A model generated the notes under the pieces. It worked only from the letters and a program-made list of their open reading frames with translations, searched no databases and had not been told where the DNA came from. This document shows, piece by piece, positions 50,482 through 60,523 of a DNA stretch of 64,000 nt (position 1 is its first letter; the number at the start of each line of letters is the position of its first letter). The stretch is from Staphylococcus borealis (GTDB lineage: Bacteria; Bacillota; Bacilli; Staphylococcales; Staphylococcaceae): assembly GCF_001224225.1 (NCBI RefSeq), contig NZ_CUEE01000002.1, positions 293,444 to 357,443 of the forward strand. The letters are read 5' to 3'. A program made the translations under genes and the position numbers.

Positions 50482-52470
50482 ATGTTTAACGAGAAAGATC
50501 AACTAGCGATAGATACTATTAGAGCTTTAAGTATCGATGCAATAGAAGAAGCTAATTCAGGTCACCCTGGGTTACCAATGGGCGCTGCACCAATGGCTTA
50601 CACGTTATGGACACGCCATTTAAATTTTAACCCTCAATCTAAAGACTATTTTAATAGAGACCGCTTTGTATTGTCAGCAGGCCATGGTTCTGCGCTATTA
50701 TATAGTTTATTACATGTTTCAGGTAGTCTTGAATTAGAAGAATTAAAGCAATTTAGACAATGGGGCTCTAAAACACCTGGACACCCTGAATTCAGACACA
50801 CTGATGGGGTTGAAGTTACGACTGGTCCTCTAGGACAAGGTTTTGCTATGTCAGTAGGTATGGCATTAGCTGAAGATCATTTAGCTGGTAAATTTAATAA
50901 AGATGACTTCAATATTGTTGATCACTATACTTACGTACTAGCATCTGATGGTGACTTAATGGAAGGTATTTCTCATGAAGCTGCTTCATTTGCAGGTCAC
51001 AACCAATTAGATAAATTAATCGTATTATATGATTCAAATGATATCTCATTAGACGGGGAATTAAACAAAGCATTTTCAGAGGATGTAAAAGAGCGTTTTG
51101 AAAGTTATGGTTGGAATCACATTTTAGTTAAAGATGGTAATGATCTTGATGCCATTGATCAAGCGATTACGAAAGCTAAATCACAACATGGACCAACGAT
51201 GATTGAAGTTAAGACAATTATTGGTTATGGTGCGCCTAATGTTAGCGGAACGAATGGAGTTCATGGTGCACCACTAGGTTCAGATGAAAGAAAATTAACA
51301 TTTGAAGCATATGGTTTAGATCCAGAAAAACGTTTCAACGTTCCAGAAGAAGTATATGAAATTTTCCAAACTACAATGCTAAAACGTGCAAATGAACATG
51401 AAGACGCATGGAAAGCATTATTAGAAACGTATTCAAATAAATATCCAGAATTAGCTGATGAATTTAAATTGGCTATTAGCGGTAAATTACCAACAAATTA
51501 TAGAGATGAATTACCACGCTTTGATAGCGATCATAATGCTGCAACTCGTGCTGATTCAGGAGAAATCATCCAAGCGTTAAGTAAATCTGTTCCTTCATTC
51601 TTTGGTGGCTCAGCTGACTTAGCGGGTTCAAATAAATCTAATGTAAAAGAAGCAACTGATTATGATAGAAATACACCTGAAGGTAAAAATATATGGTTTG
51701 GCGTGCGTGAATTCGCAATGGGTGCAGCTGTAAATGGTATGGCAGCACACGGTGGTTTACACCCATATGGTGCAACATTCTTTGTATTTAGTGACTACTT
51801 AAAACCTGCGTTACGCTTATCAGCTATTATGGGATTAAATTCAACATTTATCTTTACACATGATTCAATTGCAGTAGGTGAAGATGGTCCTACTCATGAA
51901 CCAATTGAACAATTAGCTGGATTAAGATCTATTCCAAATATGAATGTTATACGTCCCGCTGATGGAAACGAAACAAGAGTAGCATGGGAAGTTGCGCTAG
52001 AATCAGAACAAACACCTACTTCATTAGTACTTACACGTCAAAATCTACCATATTTAGACGTTGATGAAGATACAGTTGAACAAGGTGTTCGTAAAGGTGC
52101 TTATGTTGTTTTTGAAACAGAAACTAAGCCTGAATACTTGTTACTAGCAACTGGTTCAGAAGTTAGCTTAGCTATTCAAGCAGCTAAAGATTTAGATAAA
52201 CAAGGTAAAGGTGTACGTGTAGTATCAATGCCAAACTGGTTTGCTTTTGAACAACAATCAGATGAATATAAAGCATCTGTAATTCCTAAAGAAATCACTA
52301 AACGTGTGGCAATTGAAATGGCATCACCATTAGGATGGCATAAATATGTTGGAACAGAAGGTAAAGTGATTGGTATTGATCAGTTTGGTGCAAGTGCCCC
52401 TGGTGATTTAGTTGTCGAAAAATATGGTTTCACTAAAGAAAATGTATTAAATCAAATTCGTACACTTTAA
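50482..52470 (+). CDS. tkt: Transketolase
   Basis: Thiamine-diphosphate enzyme of the pentose phosphate pathway. [24 protein letters not shown] with the downstream [10 protein letters not shown] for metal-TPP, and [16 protein letters not shown]. 662 aa full length. RBS gaaggga. Confidence 0.96.
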   Translation: MFNEKDQLAIDTIRALSIDAIEEANSGHPGLPMGAAPMAYTLWTRHLNFNPQSKDYFNRDRFVLSAGHGSALLYSLLHVSGSLELEELKQFRQWGSKTPGHPEFRHTDGVEVTTGPLGQGFAMSVGMALAEDHLAGKFNKDDFNIVDHYTYVLASDGDLMEGISHEAASFAGHNQLDKLIVLYDSNDISLDGELNKAFSEDVKERFESYGWNHILVKDGNDLDAIDQAITKAKSQHGPTMIEVKTIIGYGAPNVSGTNGVHGAPLGSDERKLTFEAYGLDPEKRFNVPEEVYEIFQTTMLKRANEHEDAWKALLETYSNKYPELADEFKLAISGKLPTNYRDELPRFDSDHNAATRADSGEIIQALSKSVPSFFGGSADLAGSNKSNVKEATDYDRNTPEGKNIWFGVREFAMGAAVNGMAAHGGLHPYGATFFVFSDYLKPALRLSAIMGLNSTFIFTHDSIAVGEDGPTHEPIEQLAGLRSIPNMNVIRPADGNETRVAWEVALESEQTPTSLVLTRQNLPYLDVDEDTVEQGVRKGAYVVFETETKPEYLLLATGSEVSLAIQAAKDLDKQGKGVRVVSMPNWFAFEQQSDEYKASVIPKEITKRVAIEMASPLGWHKYVGTEGKVIGIDQFGASAPGDLVVEKYGFTKENVLNQIRTL

Positions 52471-52795
52471 TGATAGAAACATTAAATCTTTGTACAAAAA
52501 GATAGTGGAAATATTTAGTTAATGCCTAGAAGTTAACTAATCTAAGACGGCGTTTGAACATGCTTTCTTAGTCGTAGGGGCGGGACAATGAATTCAAATT
52601 GAATTTTGTCCCGCTTCATTTATTTGTGAAAATATATGATTGATCTTAAATTTTTATGTGTAAGTTTAAAAATAAGACTTACATTTGAGTAAGTATTTGT
52701 TATGATAACATTTGGATATAGATTTACTAACTAGCTCTTGAAAATAGAATCGTAATTTAGTAAAATTCAGTAGGATATAGAAAGTGGGTGAAACA
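52471..52795. repeat. gap with family hairpin and terminator at 52580-52614
   Basis: gcgggacaatgaattc pairs with gaattttgtcccgc and is the short form of the interspersed repeat. Upstream, agttaacta and tagtcgtag flank an actaatctaagacggcg-type half. No gene. Confidence 0.65.
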
Positions 52796-53038
52796 ATGGC
52801 AACGTGGTTAGCAATTTTATTAATCATTGTAGCGCTTATCGGTGGACTAGTTGGTGGTTTCTTTTTAGCACGTAAATACATGATGGATTATCTGAAAAAA
52901 AACCCACCTATTAATGAAGAAATGTTACGTATGATGATGATGCAAATGGGTCAAAAACCATCGCAAAAGAAAATCAATCAAATGATGACAATGATGAATA
53001 AAAACATGGATCAAAACATGAAAAGTTCAAAAAAATAA
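52796..53038 (+). CDS. yneF: UPF0154 membrane protein YneF
   Basis: 80 aa, one N-terminal membrane helix ([14 protein letters not shown]) and [20 protein letters not shown]. Family is UPF0154; role unknown. gggtga RBS before the ATG. Confidence 0.88.
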   Translation: MATWLAILLIIVALIGGLVGGFFLARKYMMDYLKKNPPINEEMLRMMMMQMGQKPSQKKINQMMTMMNKNMDQNMKSSKK

Positions 53039-53047
53039 TCTTCTAAC

Positions 53048-53088
53048 GGATTGTAAGACCTTTAAGGTTTACAATCCTTTATTTTTAT
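53048..53088 (+). terminator. yneF terminator
   Basis: ggattgtaa/ttacaatcc with inner acctttaaggt; T-rich end. Confidence 0.8.
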
Positions 53089-53198
53089 AGTAAAACATCT
53101 TTAGTGTTATTTAAAAAATTTAAAAAGATTTAAAATATCAAATTACTTTTAATTAAGTAATCTCTAGTAAGAGTTTATGAATATAAGAGGGTGTAACG

Positions 53199-53666
53199 TT
53201 GGCATATTTAATTTTTTCAATTGTATTTGCATTATTTATGGGAATCGTGGTAATTTTTATTCGCATGAAAGCACAAAACTTTCCTGTTAATGAAAAGAAA
53301 ATCATTTTACCACCATTTTTTATGGCTACAGGTGCATTGATGTATGTGATTCCGTACTTTAGATTAACTGGGATGGAAATCTTAGAATCAATCATACTCG
53401 GCGTTTTATTCTCTACAGTTCTAATATGGACAAGTCATTTTGAGATACATGGTACTGATATTTACATGAAGCGTTCTAAAGCATTTCCAATTATTTTAAT
53501 ATCATTGTTAATTATACGAACTGTAATTAAAATATTTATTAGTAGTCAAATTGATCCAGGTGAAATTGGCGGTATGTTCTTCTTATTAGCCTTTAGCATG
53601 ATTGTACCTTGGAGATTAGCTATGTTGTATAAATATAAAAAATTGAAAAGTAAAATTGTAAAATAA
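53199..53666 (+). CDS. CcdC-like membrane protein (DUF1453)
   Basis: 155 aa, five membrane helices; NEKKIILPPFFMATGALMY and IDPGEIGGMFFLLAFSMIVPWR are typical of CcdC/DUF1453 proteins, which neighbour yneF and cytochrome-maturation genes in Bacillus. No ccdA or ccdB is adjacent. Starts TTG 53199 with agaggg. Confidence 0.72.
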   Translation: MAYLIFSIVFALFMGIVVIFIRMKAQNFPVNEKKIILPPFFMATGALMYVIPYFRLTGMEILESIILGVLFSTVLIWTSHFEIHGTDIYMKRSKAFPIILISLLIIRTVIKIFISSQIDPGEIGGMFFLLAFSMIVPWRLAMLYKYKKLKSKIVK

Positions 53667-53705
53667 GCTAGGGTTAGCATAGCGTGTTTGAAAGTATATA
53701 AAGAT

Positions 53706-53748
53706 AGGTGGAAGACGACTTCTTAATGATATCGTTCCACCTTTTTTT
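53706..53748 (+). terminator. terminator before sbcDC
   Basis: aggtggaa/ttccacct with extended pairing, then seven Ts. Confidence 0.8.
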
Positions 53749-53751
53749 AGT

Positions 53752-53799
53752 TTGAACTATGATGTAATTCAGGATATAATAAATACGAACAAATGTTCT
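53752..53799 (+). promoter_or_regulatory. sbcDC promoter and LexA box
   Basis: TTGAAC (53752-53757), 17 bases, TATAAT (53775-53780), then cgaacaaatgttct (53786-53799), a near-perfect SOS box over the expected start. Indicates LexA control of sbcDC. Confidence 0.88.
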
Positions 53800-53815
53800 T
53801 GATGGAGGAGTTAAA

Positions 53816-54940
53816 ATGAAGATTATTCATACTGCTGATTGGCATTTAGGTAAGATTTTAAATGGTAAGCAATTTTTAGAAGATCAACGATACATACTAA
53901 ATCAGTTTATTGAGAATTTGAAAGACGAGAAACCAGATGTTTTAATCATTTCAGGTGATATTTATGATACGTCTTATCCTAGTAAGGAAACAATTAAACT
54001 TTTTGAAGAAACGATTAAAACAATCAATGTAATCATGGAGATTCCGACGATTATAACGAATGGAAATCATGATGGTAGAGAAAGATTAAACTATGGTTCT
54101 ACTTGGTTTGAATTTTCACATTTATATATTCGAACGCAACTTCATTCAATGTCTACACCCATAACGATTAATGACATCAACTTTTACACACTCCCATTTG
54201 CCACAATTAGTGAAATTAAAGCCTTTTTTGATGACGATGAGATAAAGACATATGAGCAAGCAACTCAAAAATGTATCGAACATATGTCAGCGCATTTAGA
54301 TCAAAATCAAATCAATATATTAATTGGCCATTTAACCATTAAAGGTGGTAAAACGTCAGAGTCTGAGAGACCTCTTACAATTGGGACAGTTGAGAGTGTA
54401 GAAAAGTCTAATTTTAAAATGTTCGATAGAGTGCTCTTAGGACATTTGCATCATCCGTTTAGTATCACCGATAATGTCATTGATTATAGTGGCTCACTAT
54501 TACAATATTCATTTTCAGAGGTTAATCAAGCTAAAGGTTATAAGAGATTAACAATAAAATCAAAAAACAACATTGAAACTAAGTTTGTTCAATTGAAGCC
54601 ATTGCGAGAATTAGAAGAAATTGAAGGGGACTATATGGATGTCGTACAAGGAAATGTTCCTGTGAAGAATAAAGACAACTATTTCCATTTTAAATTAAAA
54701 AATATGTCACATGTTACCGATCCAATTATCCACCTTAAACAACTATTTCCGAATACATTATCTTTAAGTAATATCACATTTGAAAGTCGAAATGATACCA
54801 CTTATGCAAATTTTAAAACAACTGATGATCCTACAATCATTAAAAATTTCTATAAAACGATTACAGATGAAGATTTAACAGACTATCAAGAGAAAAAGAT
54901 ACACCAATTATTAAACCAAGTTATTTATAAGGAGGATTAA
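53816..54940 (+). CDS. sbcD: Exonuclease SbcD (Mre11-type nuclease)
   Basis: DADWH-type phosphodiesterase: [29 protein letters not shown]. 374 aa. gaggag RBS. Forms a nuclease with SbcC that opens hairpin and protein-blocked ends; 4 bases separate it from sbcC. Confidence 0.95.
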   Translation: MKIIHTADWHLGKILNGKQFLEDQRYILNQFIENLKDEKPDVLIISGDIYDTSYPSKETIKLFEETIKTINVIMEIPTIITNGNHDGRERLNYGSTWFEFSHLYIRTQLHSMSTPITINDINFYTLPFATISEIKAFFDDDEIKTYEQATQKCIEHMSAHLDQNQINILIGHLTIKGGKTSESERPLTIGTVESVEKSNFKMFDRVLLGHLHHPFSITDNVIDYSGSLLQYSFSEVNQAKGYKRLTIKSKNNIETKFVQLKPLRELEEIEGDYMDVVQGNVPVKNKDNYFHFKLKNMSHVTDPIIHLKQLFPNTLSLSNITFESRNDTTYANFKTTDDPTIIKNFYKTITDEDLTDYQEKKIHQLLNQVIYKED

Positions 54941-54944
54941 ATCA

Positions 54945-57900
54945 TTGAGACCATCTAAATTAATACTTAATAACTTCGGACCATTTATACATGAAGTGAT
55001 TGATTTTCAACAAATAAATAAGGAACAGTTATTTTTAATTAGCGGGAAAACTGGTTCGGGTAAGACGATGTTGTTTGATGCTATTGTTTATGCATTATTT
55101 GGAAAGGCATCAACAGAAGGAAGAAATGAGGGTGAGTTGCGAAGTCATTTCGCTGATGGTAAATCACCAATGAGTGTAGAGTATGAATTTAATATCAATG
55201 ATAAGAAGTTTAAAATATATAGACAAGCTGGCTTCGTTAAAGATGGAAATTCATCGCCAACAGCGGGGAAACTTGATGTATTTGAATTTGATGAAGATAG
55301 TCAGTCATATGAATTGCGCGAGAGTAAAATTAGTTCAGGTAATAGTTATATCAAAGAACTATTAGGTATAAATGCGGAGCAATTTAGACAATTATTTATA
55401 TTACCACAGGGCGAATTTAAGAAATTTTTAGTTTCAAATAGTTCTGATAAACAGAGTATTTTAAGAACGCTATTTAACAGTATACGTTTTGAAGAGATGC
55501 AGAATTTATTAATGAATCAAGTTAAAGATGAGAAAAAGCAAATTGAATCACGTTATGATCAAATTCAGATGCTTTGGGATGATGTTGAAACATTTGAAGA
55601 TGATACATTAATTCAATTTAAAGATCTAAATAGTATGCAAACTAAAGAAATTGTTAATGCAATACCTCAATTTGAACAAGTAGGTCAACGCTTAGATGAG
55701 GAATATGAACATCTAAAATTACAGCATTACGAATCACTTGAATCTATCAAACGCAAGATAGAGTCAAATCATAATTTAATTGATTCATTAAAAGAACTAG
55801 AACGTAATAAAAATGAAAAAATTCAACTTGAAAAAAATAAAGCGTATATTGAAGAATTAAAAAGTGAATTACATAAAATAATGGAAGTTAAACCCTTAAG
55901 TCATTTATACGATCAAAAAAACGCTAAAGAACAAAAGCTAAAAGATACGCAACAGAAGTTAAATACTATTTTAAAATATTTGGAAGAGCTTAATGCAAAT
56001 TTGAAGAAACTCCAAAAAGAACAGAATAATTTAAATGAACAGTCTGAAATGGTTAGTGGTAAAACAGCATACGTTGAAAAAACAAAACAATTTTATATGA
56101 ATTTGAATAAATATCAGAAAGCATTTGAAGAAATTAAACAAAATGATGCGCATCTTAAAAGTAATCATCAAACACAAGAAGAAAATAGAGGGTTAATCAA
56201 TAATTTAAATAAGGAAATAGCTCAAATAGATGTTAGTAGTGAAAATATTGAAAAACTTAACCAAGTTATATTTGAATTAAAAATGTCATATGATAAAAAA
56301 ATGGCTTTAAAACAGAATAAAGATAAATTTCAATTATTAAATCAAAAATATAACGAAACTGAAATTAAAATTAGTAAGGTTAAAGAACAAATCTCAGATT
56401 TGAAAGTTGAATTAGAGAAAATAGATAAAACAAATATTGATTTGAATGATAAGCAAACGTTTATTCAAGAGATTCAAAATGCGCTTCATGTTGGAGACAC
56501 ATGTCCAATATGTGGGAATGAGATTGAATCACTTAATGAGCATATCAACTTTAATGAAATCGCTAGAAATCAAAGTTTAATAAAAAATGTGAATAATGAC
56601 TTAAATTCTAAAGTGAATGAGTTAACAAAACTTGAAACGACTTCTGAACATATTAGTAAACAAATGAATGAATTAGAGTTTAATGAGGATGAAATTAACG
56701 ACATTGGTGAAATAGAAGTCCAATTAACAGTAAAAAGTAAAGAAAAAGAAAATCTGCAGCTTCAATTAAAAGAACTTGAGCAATTAAAAAAAGAACTCGA
56801 AAAGCAAAAAGACATCTATCATAGTTTACAGATTAAACATGAAAAATTACAATCTTTGAAGCAATATTACGAAACATTAATATTGGATTTTAAAGATAAT
56901 ACCGACTACGAAGACATATCAAATTTTGAACAATGCTACATGCAATATGATCAAATTGTTAGTGAATATGTAACGAAGAAAGAAACTTTAGAGTCAGAAT
57001 TAAATCAAACAAAGCAACAAATAGAAATTGAATCTAATAATTTAAATAATAATCAGCAAGGTATCGAGGAACTTAAACAAGAGCTAAATGATTATAGCGA
57101 CAAGATTAATCAAGAAATGGAACGTATAGGATTAAATTCATATGAAGATGTTGCATCTTTACTTGCTAAGTTAAATAGCAAAGAACAAATTGAAATGAAG
57201 ATTAAGCAATATGAACAAGATCACCAAAAATTCACATTAGAAATTGAGCGTTTATCTAATATTACGAAAGGTCAAGTACCTGAAGCGGTTGATCAGTTAG
57301 ACGCTACTAAGACTGAGATTGAAAGAAAGTATAATCATTACATGGAAATGAGTGCTACAGTTCAATATAAAGTACAAAGTAATAAAGAAAAATTCAATAG
57401 TATAACGAACCACATTAATTATTTAGACAAAGAATTAAAAGAGCAACAAGAAATATTTGAATTATCTGAGGTATTATCAGGCAAAAATAGTAAGAAATTG
57501 ACATTAGAAAATTATGTACTTATTTACTATTTAGAACGAATCATCCATCAAGCAAATATACGTTTAGAGCGTATGAGTGGAGAAAGATATCAATTAAAAC
57601 GAAGAGAATCAATATCTCATGGTTATAGTGGTTTAGAAATTGAAGTGTTTGATTTTCATTCAAATAAATCAAGACACATTAGTTCGTTATCTGGTGGTGA
57701 AACATTCCAAGCATCACTCGCTTTAGCATTAGGTTTAAGTGAAGTGGTCCAACAGGAATCTGGCGGTATTACATTAGAATCAATGTTTATTGATGAAGGG
57801 TTTGGTACGTTAGACCAAGAAACATTAGAAACGGCGCTAGACACTATCGTTAAACTAAAAACGACAGGTAGAATGGTTGGAATTATATCTCATGTGAGTG

Positions 57901-57980
57901 AACTGAAACAACGCATACCATTAATTCTCGAAGTAACGTCAAATCAATATCAAAGTCAAACCAGATTTAAATGGAATTAA
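54945..57980 (+). CDS. sbcC: Exonuclease subunit SbcC (Rad50-like ATPase)
   Basis: Walker A GKTGSGKTMLFDA, long coiled coils (residues about 200-490 and 560-800), zinc hook CPICG at about 519-523, signature LSGGETFQASLALALGLSE and Walker B MFIDEGFGTLD. 1011 aa. TTG start with ggagg 9 bases before it. Confidence 0.95.
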   Translation: MRPSKLILNNFGPFIHEVIDFQQINKEQLFLISGKTGSGKTMLFDAIVYALFGKASTEGRNEGELRSHFADGKSPMSVEYEFNINDKKFKIYRQAGFVKDGNSSPTAGKLDVFEFDEDSQSYELRESKISSGNSYIKELLGINAEQFRQLFILPQGEFKKFLVSNSSDKQSILRTLFNSIRFEEMQNLLMNQVKDEKKQIESRYDQIQMLWDDVETFEDDTLIQFKDLNSMQTKEIVNAIPQFEQVGQRLDEEYEHLKLQHYESLESIKRKIESNHNLIDSLKELERNKNEKIQLEKNKAYIEELKSELHKIMEVKPLSHLYDQKNAKEQKLKDTQQKLNTILKYLEELNANLKKLQKEQNNLNEQSEMVSGKTAYVEKTKQFYMNLNKYQKAFEEIKQNDAHLKSNHQTQEENRGLINNLNKEIAQIDVSSENIEKLNQVIFELKMSYDKKMALKQNKDKFQLLNQKYNETEIKISKVKEQISDLKVELEKIDKTNIDLNDKQTFIQEIQNALHVGDTCPICGNEIESLNEHINFNEIARNQSLIKNVNNDLNSKVNELTKLETTSEHISKQMNELEFNEDEINDIGEIEVQLTVKSKEKENLQLQLKELEQLKKELEKQKDIYHSLQIKHEKLQSLKQYYETLILDFKDNTDYEDISNFEQCYMQYDQIVSEYVTKKETLESELNQTKQQIEIESNNLNNNQQGIEELKQELNDYSDKINQEMERIGLNSYEDVASLLAKLNSKEQIEMKIKQYEQDHQKFTLEIERLSNITKGQVPEAVDQLDATKTEIERKYNHYMEMSATVQYKVQSNKEKFNSITNHINYLDKELKEQQEIFELSEVLSGKNSKKLTLENYVLIYYLERIIHQANIRLERMSGERYQLKRRESISHGYSGLEIEVFDFHSNKSRHISSLSGGETFQASLALALGLSEVVQQESGGITLESMFIDEGFGTLDQETLETALDTIVKLKTTGRMVGIISHVSELKQRIPLILEVTSNQYQSQTRFKWN

Positions 57981-57982
57981 AA

Positions 57983-58033
57983 AAATACAATATGGCAACT
58001 TAATATCAGTACTATCGTTGCCATATTGTATTT
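57983..58033. terminator. bidirectional terminator between sbcC and mscL
   Basis: aaatacaatatggcaac/gttgccatattgtattt perfect 17-base arms. Confidence 0.9.
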
Positions 58034-58041
58034 AATTATCA

Positions 58042-58395
58042 TTATTTTGCTCTTAATAAATCGCGAATTTCTGTTAATAAAACAGTATTTTCTTCGATTT
58101 CTTCTTCAGGCTCTTCTTTTTTCACTAATGTATTTGCTATTTTTACAAATATAAATAGTGCAATTGCCACAATTATAAAATCAATAATCGATTGAATAAA
58201 TAGGCCATATTTAATTCCCCAGAATTCCCAATCTTTAGCAAAATCAACTGAACCGAAAATTTTACCAATTAATGGCATAATAATGTATGTAACTAAAGAT
58301 GTAACAATTTTGTTGAACGCTGCACCCATAACTACAGCGATTGCTAAATCCAACACGTTACCTTTAAGTGCAAACTCTTTAAATTCTTTAAACAT
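58042..58395 (-). CDS. mscL: Large-conductance mechanosensitive channel MscL
   Basis: 117 aa, [18 protein letters not shown] first helix, [24 protein letters not shown] second helix and an acidic C-terminal bundle. Releases solutes on hypo-osmotic shock. It shares a region with the divergent osmoprotectant carrier. Confidence 0.94.
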   Translation of the reverse strand: MFKEFKEFALKGNVLDLAIAVVMGAAFNKIVTSLVTYIIMPLIGKIFGSVDFAKDWEFWGIKYGLFIQSIIDFIIVAIALFIFVKIANTLVKKEEPEEEIEENTVLLTEIRDLLRAK

Positions 58396-58585
58396 AAACT
58401 CAATACCCCCACATAATAATAAAATATATTATACAACATATAAATATTTTAGTAAATGTTTTATTTAAAAGAAATTTGCTATTGTATAAAGCCTTTGTTA
58501 TCCTTTAATATAGCGTCTTAAATTACTTCATAGAATATTATCATATGTAGATTAAAATATAGTAAAGGAAAGGAGTAAGTAAATT

Positions 58586-60223
58586 ATGAATTCTTCTTCA
58601 GAAGAAACAAAGCATAATAAGAAGTTTTCATCGGTTTTTATCTATAGTGCTATTGTAGTAGCTATTGTGGTATTAATCGGTGCGTTTTTACCGGATCAAT
58701 TCGGTACAATAACAGGCAATATCAGTAGTTGGATTACTGAAAAGCTTGGATGGTATTACATGATTTTGACTACAGTAATTGTGTTCTTTTGTATCTTTTT
58801 AATCTTTAGTCCAATCGGTAAACTTAAGCTAGGTAAACCAAACGATAAACCAGAATTTAATACTGTATCTTGGTTTGCAATGTTATTTAGTGCCGGCATG
58901 GGTATAGGTTTAGTGTTCTACGGCGCAGCTGAACCTATGGCAGATTTTGCTTCACCACCTAATGCGGATCCTAAAACTACTGAAGCATACACGGAAGCAT
59001 TGCGTTCTACATTCTTCCACTGGGGATTCCATGCTTGGGCAGTATATGGCGTAGTTGCATTAGCATTAGCCTATGCACAATTTAGAAAAGATGAACCAGG
59101 ATTAATTTCAAGAACATTACGTCCAATTTTAGGTGATAAAGTTGAAGGACCTATCGGAACAGTTATTGACGTTCTTTCAGTTTTCGCAACTGTTGTAGGT
59201 GTAGCTGTATCACTTGGTATGGGCGCGCTACAAATTAATGGTGGACTTAATTACTTATTTGGCATTCCAAATAATGTATGGGTTCAATCAATTATTATCG
59301 TAGTAGTAACAGTTTTATTTATTGCTAGTGCATGGTCAGGTTTAAGTAAAGGTATTCAATATTTAAGTAACTTAAATATTGGATTAGGTACACTTTTAAT
59401 GATTATTGCTTTAATAATTGGACCTACTGTACTAATCTTTAATATGTTTACTAGTTCAACTGGTAGCTTACTCAATACATTCTTATTCAACAGTTTTGAT
59501 ACTGCAGCGCTAAATGGCCAAAAACGTGAATGGATGTCTTCTTGGACACTTTACTATTGGGGTTGGTGGTTAAGCTGGAGTCCATTCGTAGGTGTGTTCA
59601 TCGCACGTGTTTCTAAAGGACGCTCAATTCGTGAATTTATTTCAGGTGTATTACTTGTACCTGCTATCATAAGTTTCTTATGGTTCAGTGTATTTGGTGT
59701 ATTAGGTATCGAAACAGGTAAAAAACATCCAGAGTTATTTGATATGACACCTGAAACTCAACTATTTGGTGTATTCCACCACGTTCCATTAGGAATGGCA
59801 TTATCACTTATAGCATTAGTGTTAATTGCTTCATTCTTTATTACATCTGCCGATTCAGCAACATTCGTACTAGGTATGCAAACAACATTTGGTTCACTTG
59901 AACCTTCTGGTACTGTTAAAGTAACTTGGGGTGTTGCGCAATCATTAATCGCGTTCATCTTATTATTAGCAGGTGGAGGAAATGGTGCTGACGCATTAAA
60001 TGCGATTCAAAGTGCGGCAATCATAAGTGCCTTCCCATTCTCCTTTGTAGTAATAATGATGATGATTAGTTTCTATAAGGATGCAAATAAAGAACGTAAA
60101 TTCTTAGGATTAACACTACAACCAAATAAACATAGACTTGAAGATTATGTTAAATATCAACAACAAGATTATGAATCTGATATTTTAGAAAAGCGTGAAT
60201 CAAGAAGAAACGCTGAAAAATAA
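58586..60223 (+). CDS. opuD: BCCT-family glycine betaine transporter (OpuD type)
   Basis: Twelve-helix carrier; the substrate-binding WTLYYWGWWLSWSPFVGVF lies in helix 8. GMGIGLVFYGAAEPM and SADSATFVLGMQTT are conserved. 545 aa. Regulated probably by osmolarity; RBS aaggag. Confidence 0.9.
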   Translation: MNSSSEETKHNKKFSSVFIYSAIVVAIVVLIGAFLPDQFGTITGNISSWITEKLGWYYMILTTVIVFFCIFLIFSPIGKLKLGKPNDKPEFNTVSWFAMLFSAGMGIGLVFYGAAEPMADFASPPNADPKTTEAYTEALRSTFFHWGFHAWAVYGVVALALAYAQFRKDEPGLISRTLRPILGDKVEGPIGTVIDVLSVFATVVGVAVSLGMGALQINGGLNYLFGIPNNVWVQSIIIVVVTVLFIASAWSGLSKGIQYLSNLNIGLGTLLMIIALIIGPTVLIFNMFTSSTGSLLNTFLFNSFDTAALNGQKREWMSSWTLYYWGWWLSWSPFVGVFIARVSKGRSIREFISGVLLVPAIISFLWFSVFGVLGIETGKKHPELFDMTPETQLFGVFHHVPLGMALSLIALVLIASFFITSADSATFVLGMQTTFGSLEPSGTVKVTWGVAQSLIAFILLLAGGGNGADALNAIQSAAIISAFPFSFVVIMMMISFYKDANKERKFLGLTLQPNKHRLEDYVKYQQQDYESDILEKRESRRNAEK

Positions 60224-60249
60224 TATTAGGTAATCGTAATTTAAGTTTA

Positions 60250-60291
60250 TTGCCTTTAAGCACATAACCAGTGCTTGAAGGCAATTTTTTT
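60250..60291 (+). terminator. terminator after betaine carrier
   Basis: ttgcctttaagcac/gtgcttgaaggcaa with one mismatch, followed by seven Ts. Confidence 0.9.
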
Positions 60292-60322
60292 ATTGAGGCA
60301 GTTACAATAATTTGTATATCAA

Positions 60323-60337
60323 TGAAAATCATTCTCA
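60323..60337. promoter_or_regulatory. Fur-like box upstream of acnA
   Basis: tgaaaatcattctca matches the 7-1-7 Fur box TGATAAT-N-ATTATCA with two symmetric mismatches. The position 187 bases before the iron-sulphur enzyme is suggestive. Confidence 0.5.
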
Positions 60338-60523
60338 ATTAATAATATTTACTTATAGTAGGTTGCTTATATGATAAGAATAAATTATATACACTGATTA
60401 AAAATGCGAAAGCTAAATCACGTGAAATATAAGTATATAGAGTTGTTTTGAAAATCATATAATTATACAATTTATTTAAAGGCATATAAATATGAATTTT
60501 TAATATTCAAGGGGGATATACAA

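Larger units (their letters stand above)
60224..60523. other. leader of acnA
   Basis: Contains the terminator at 60250-60291 and a Fur-like box at 60323-60337; otherwise AT-rich with no gene. The acnA promoter is not obvious. Confidence 0.5.
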
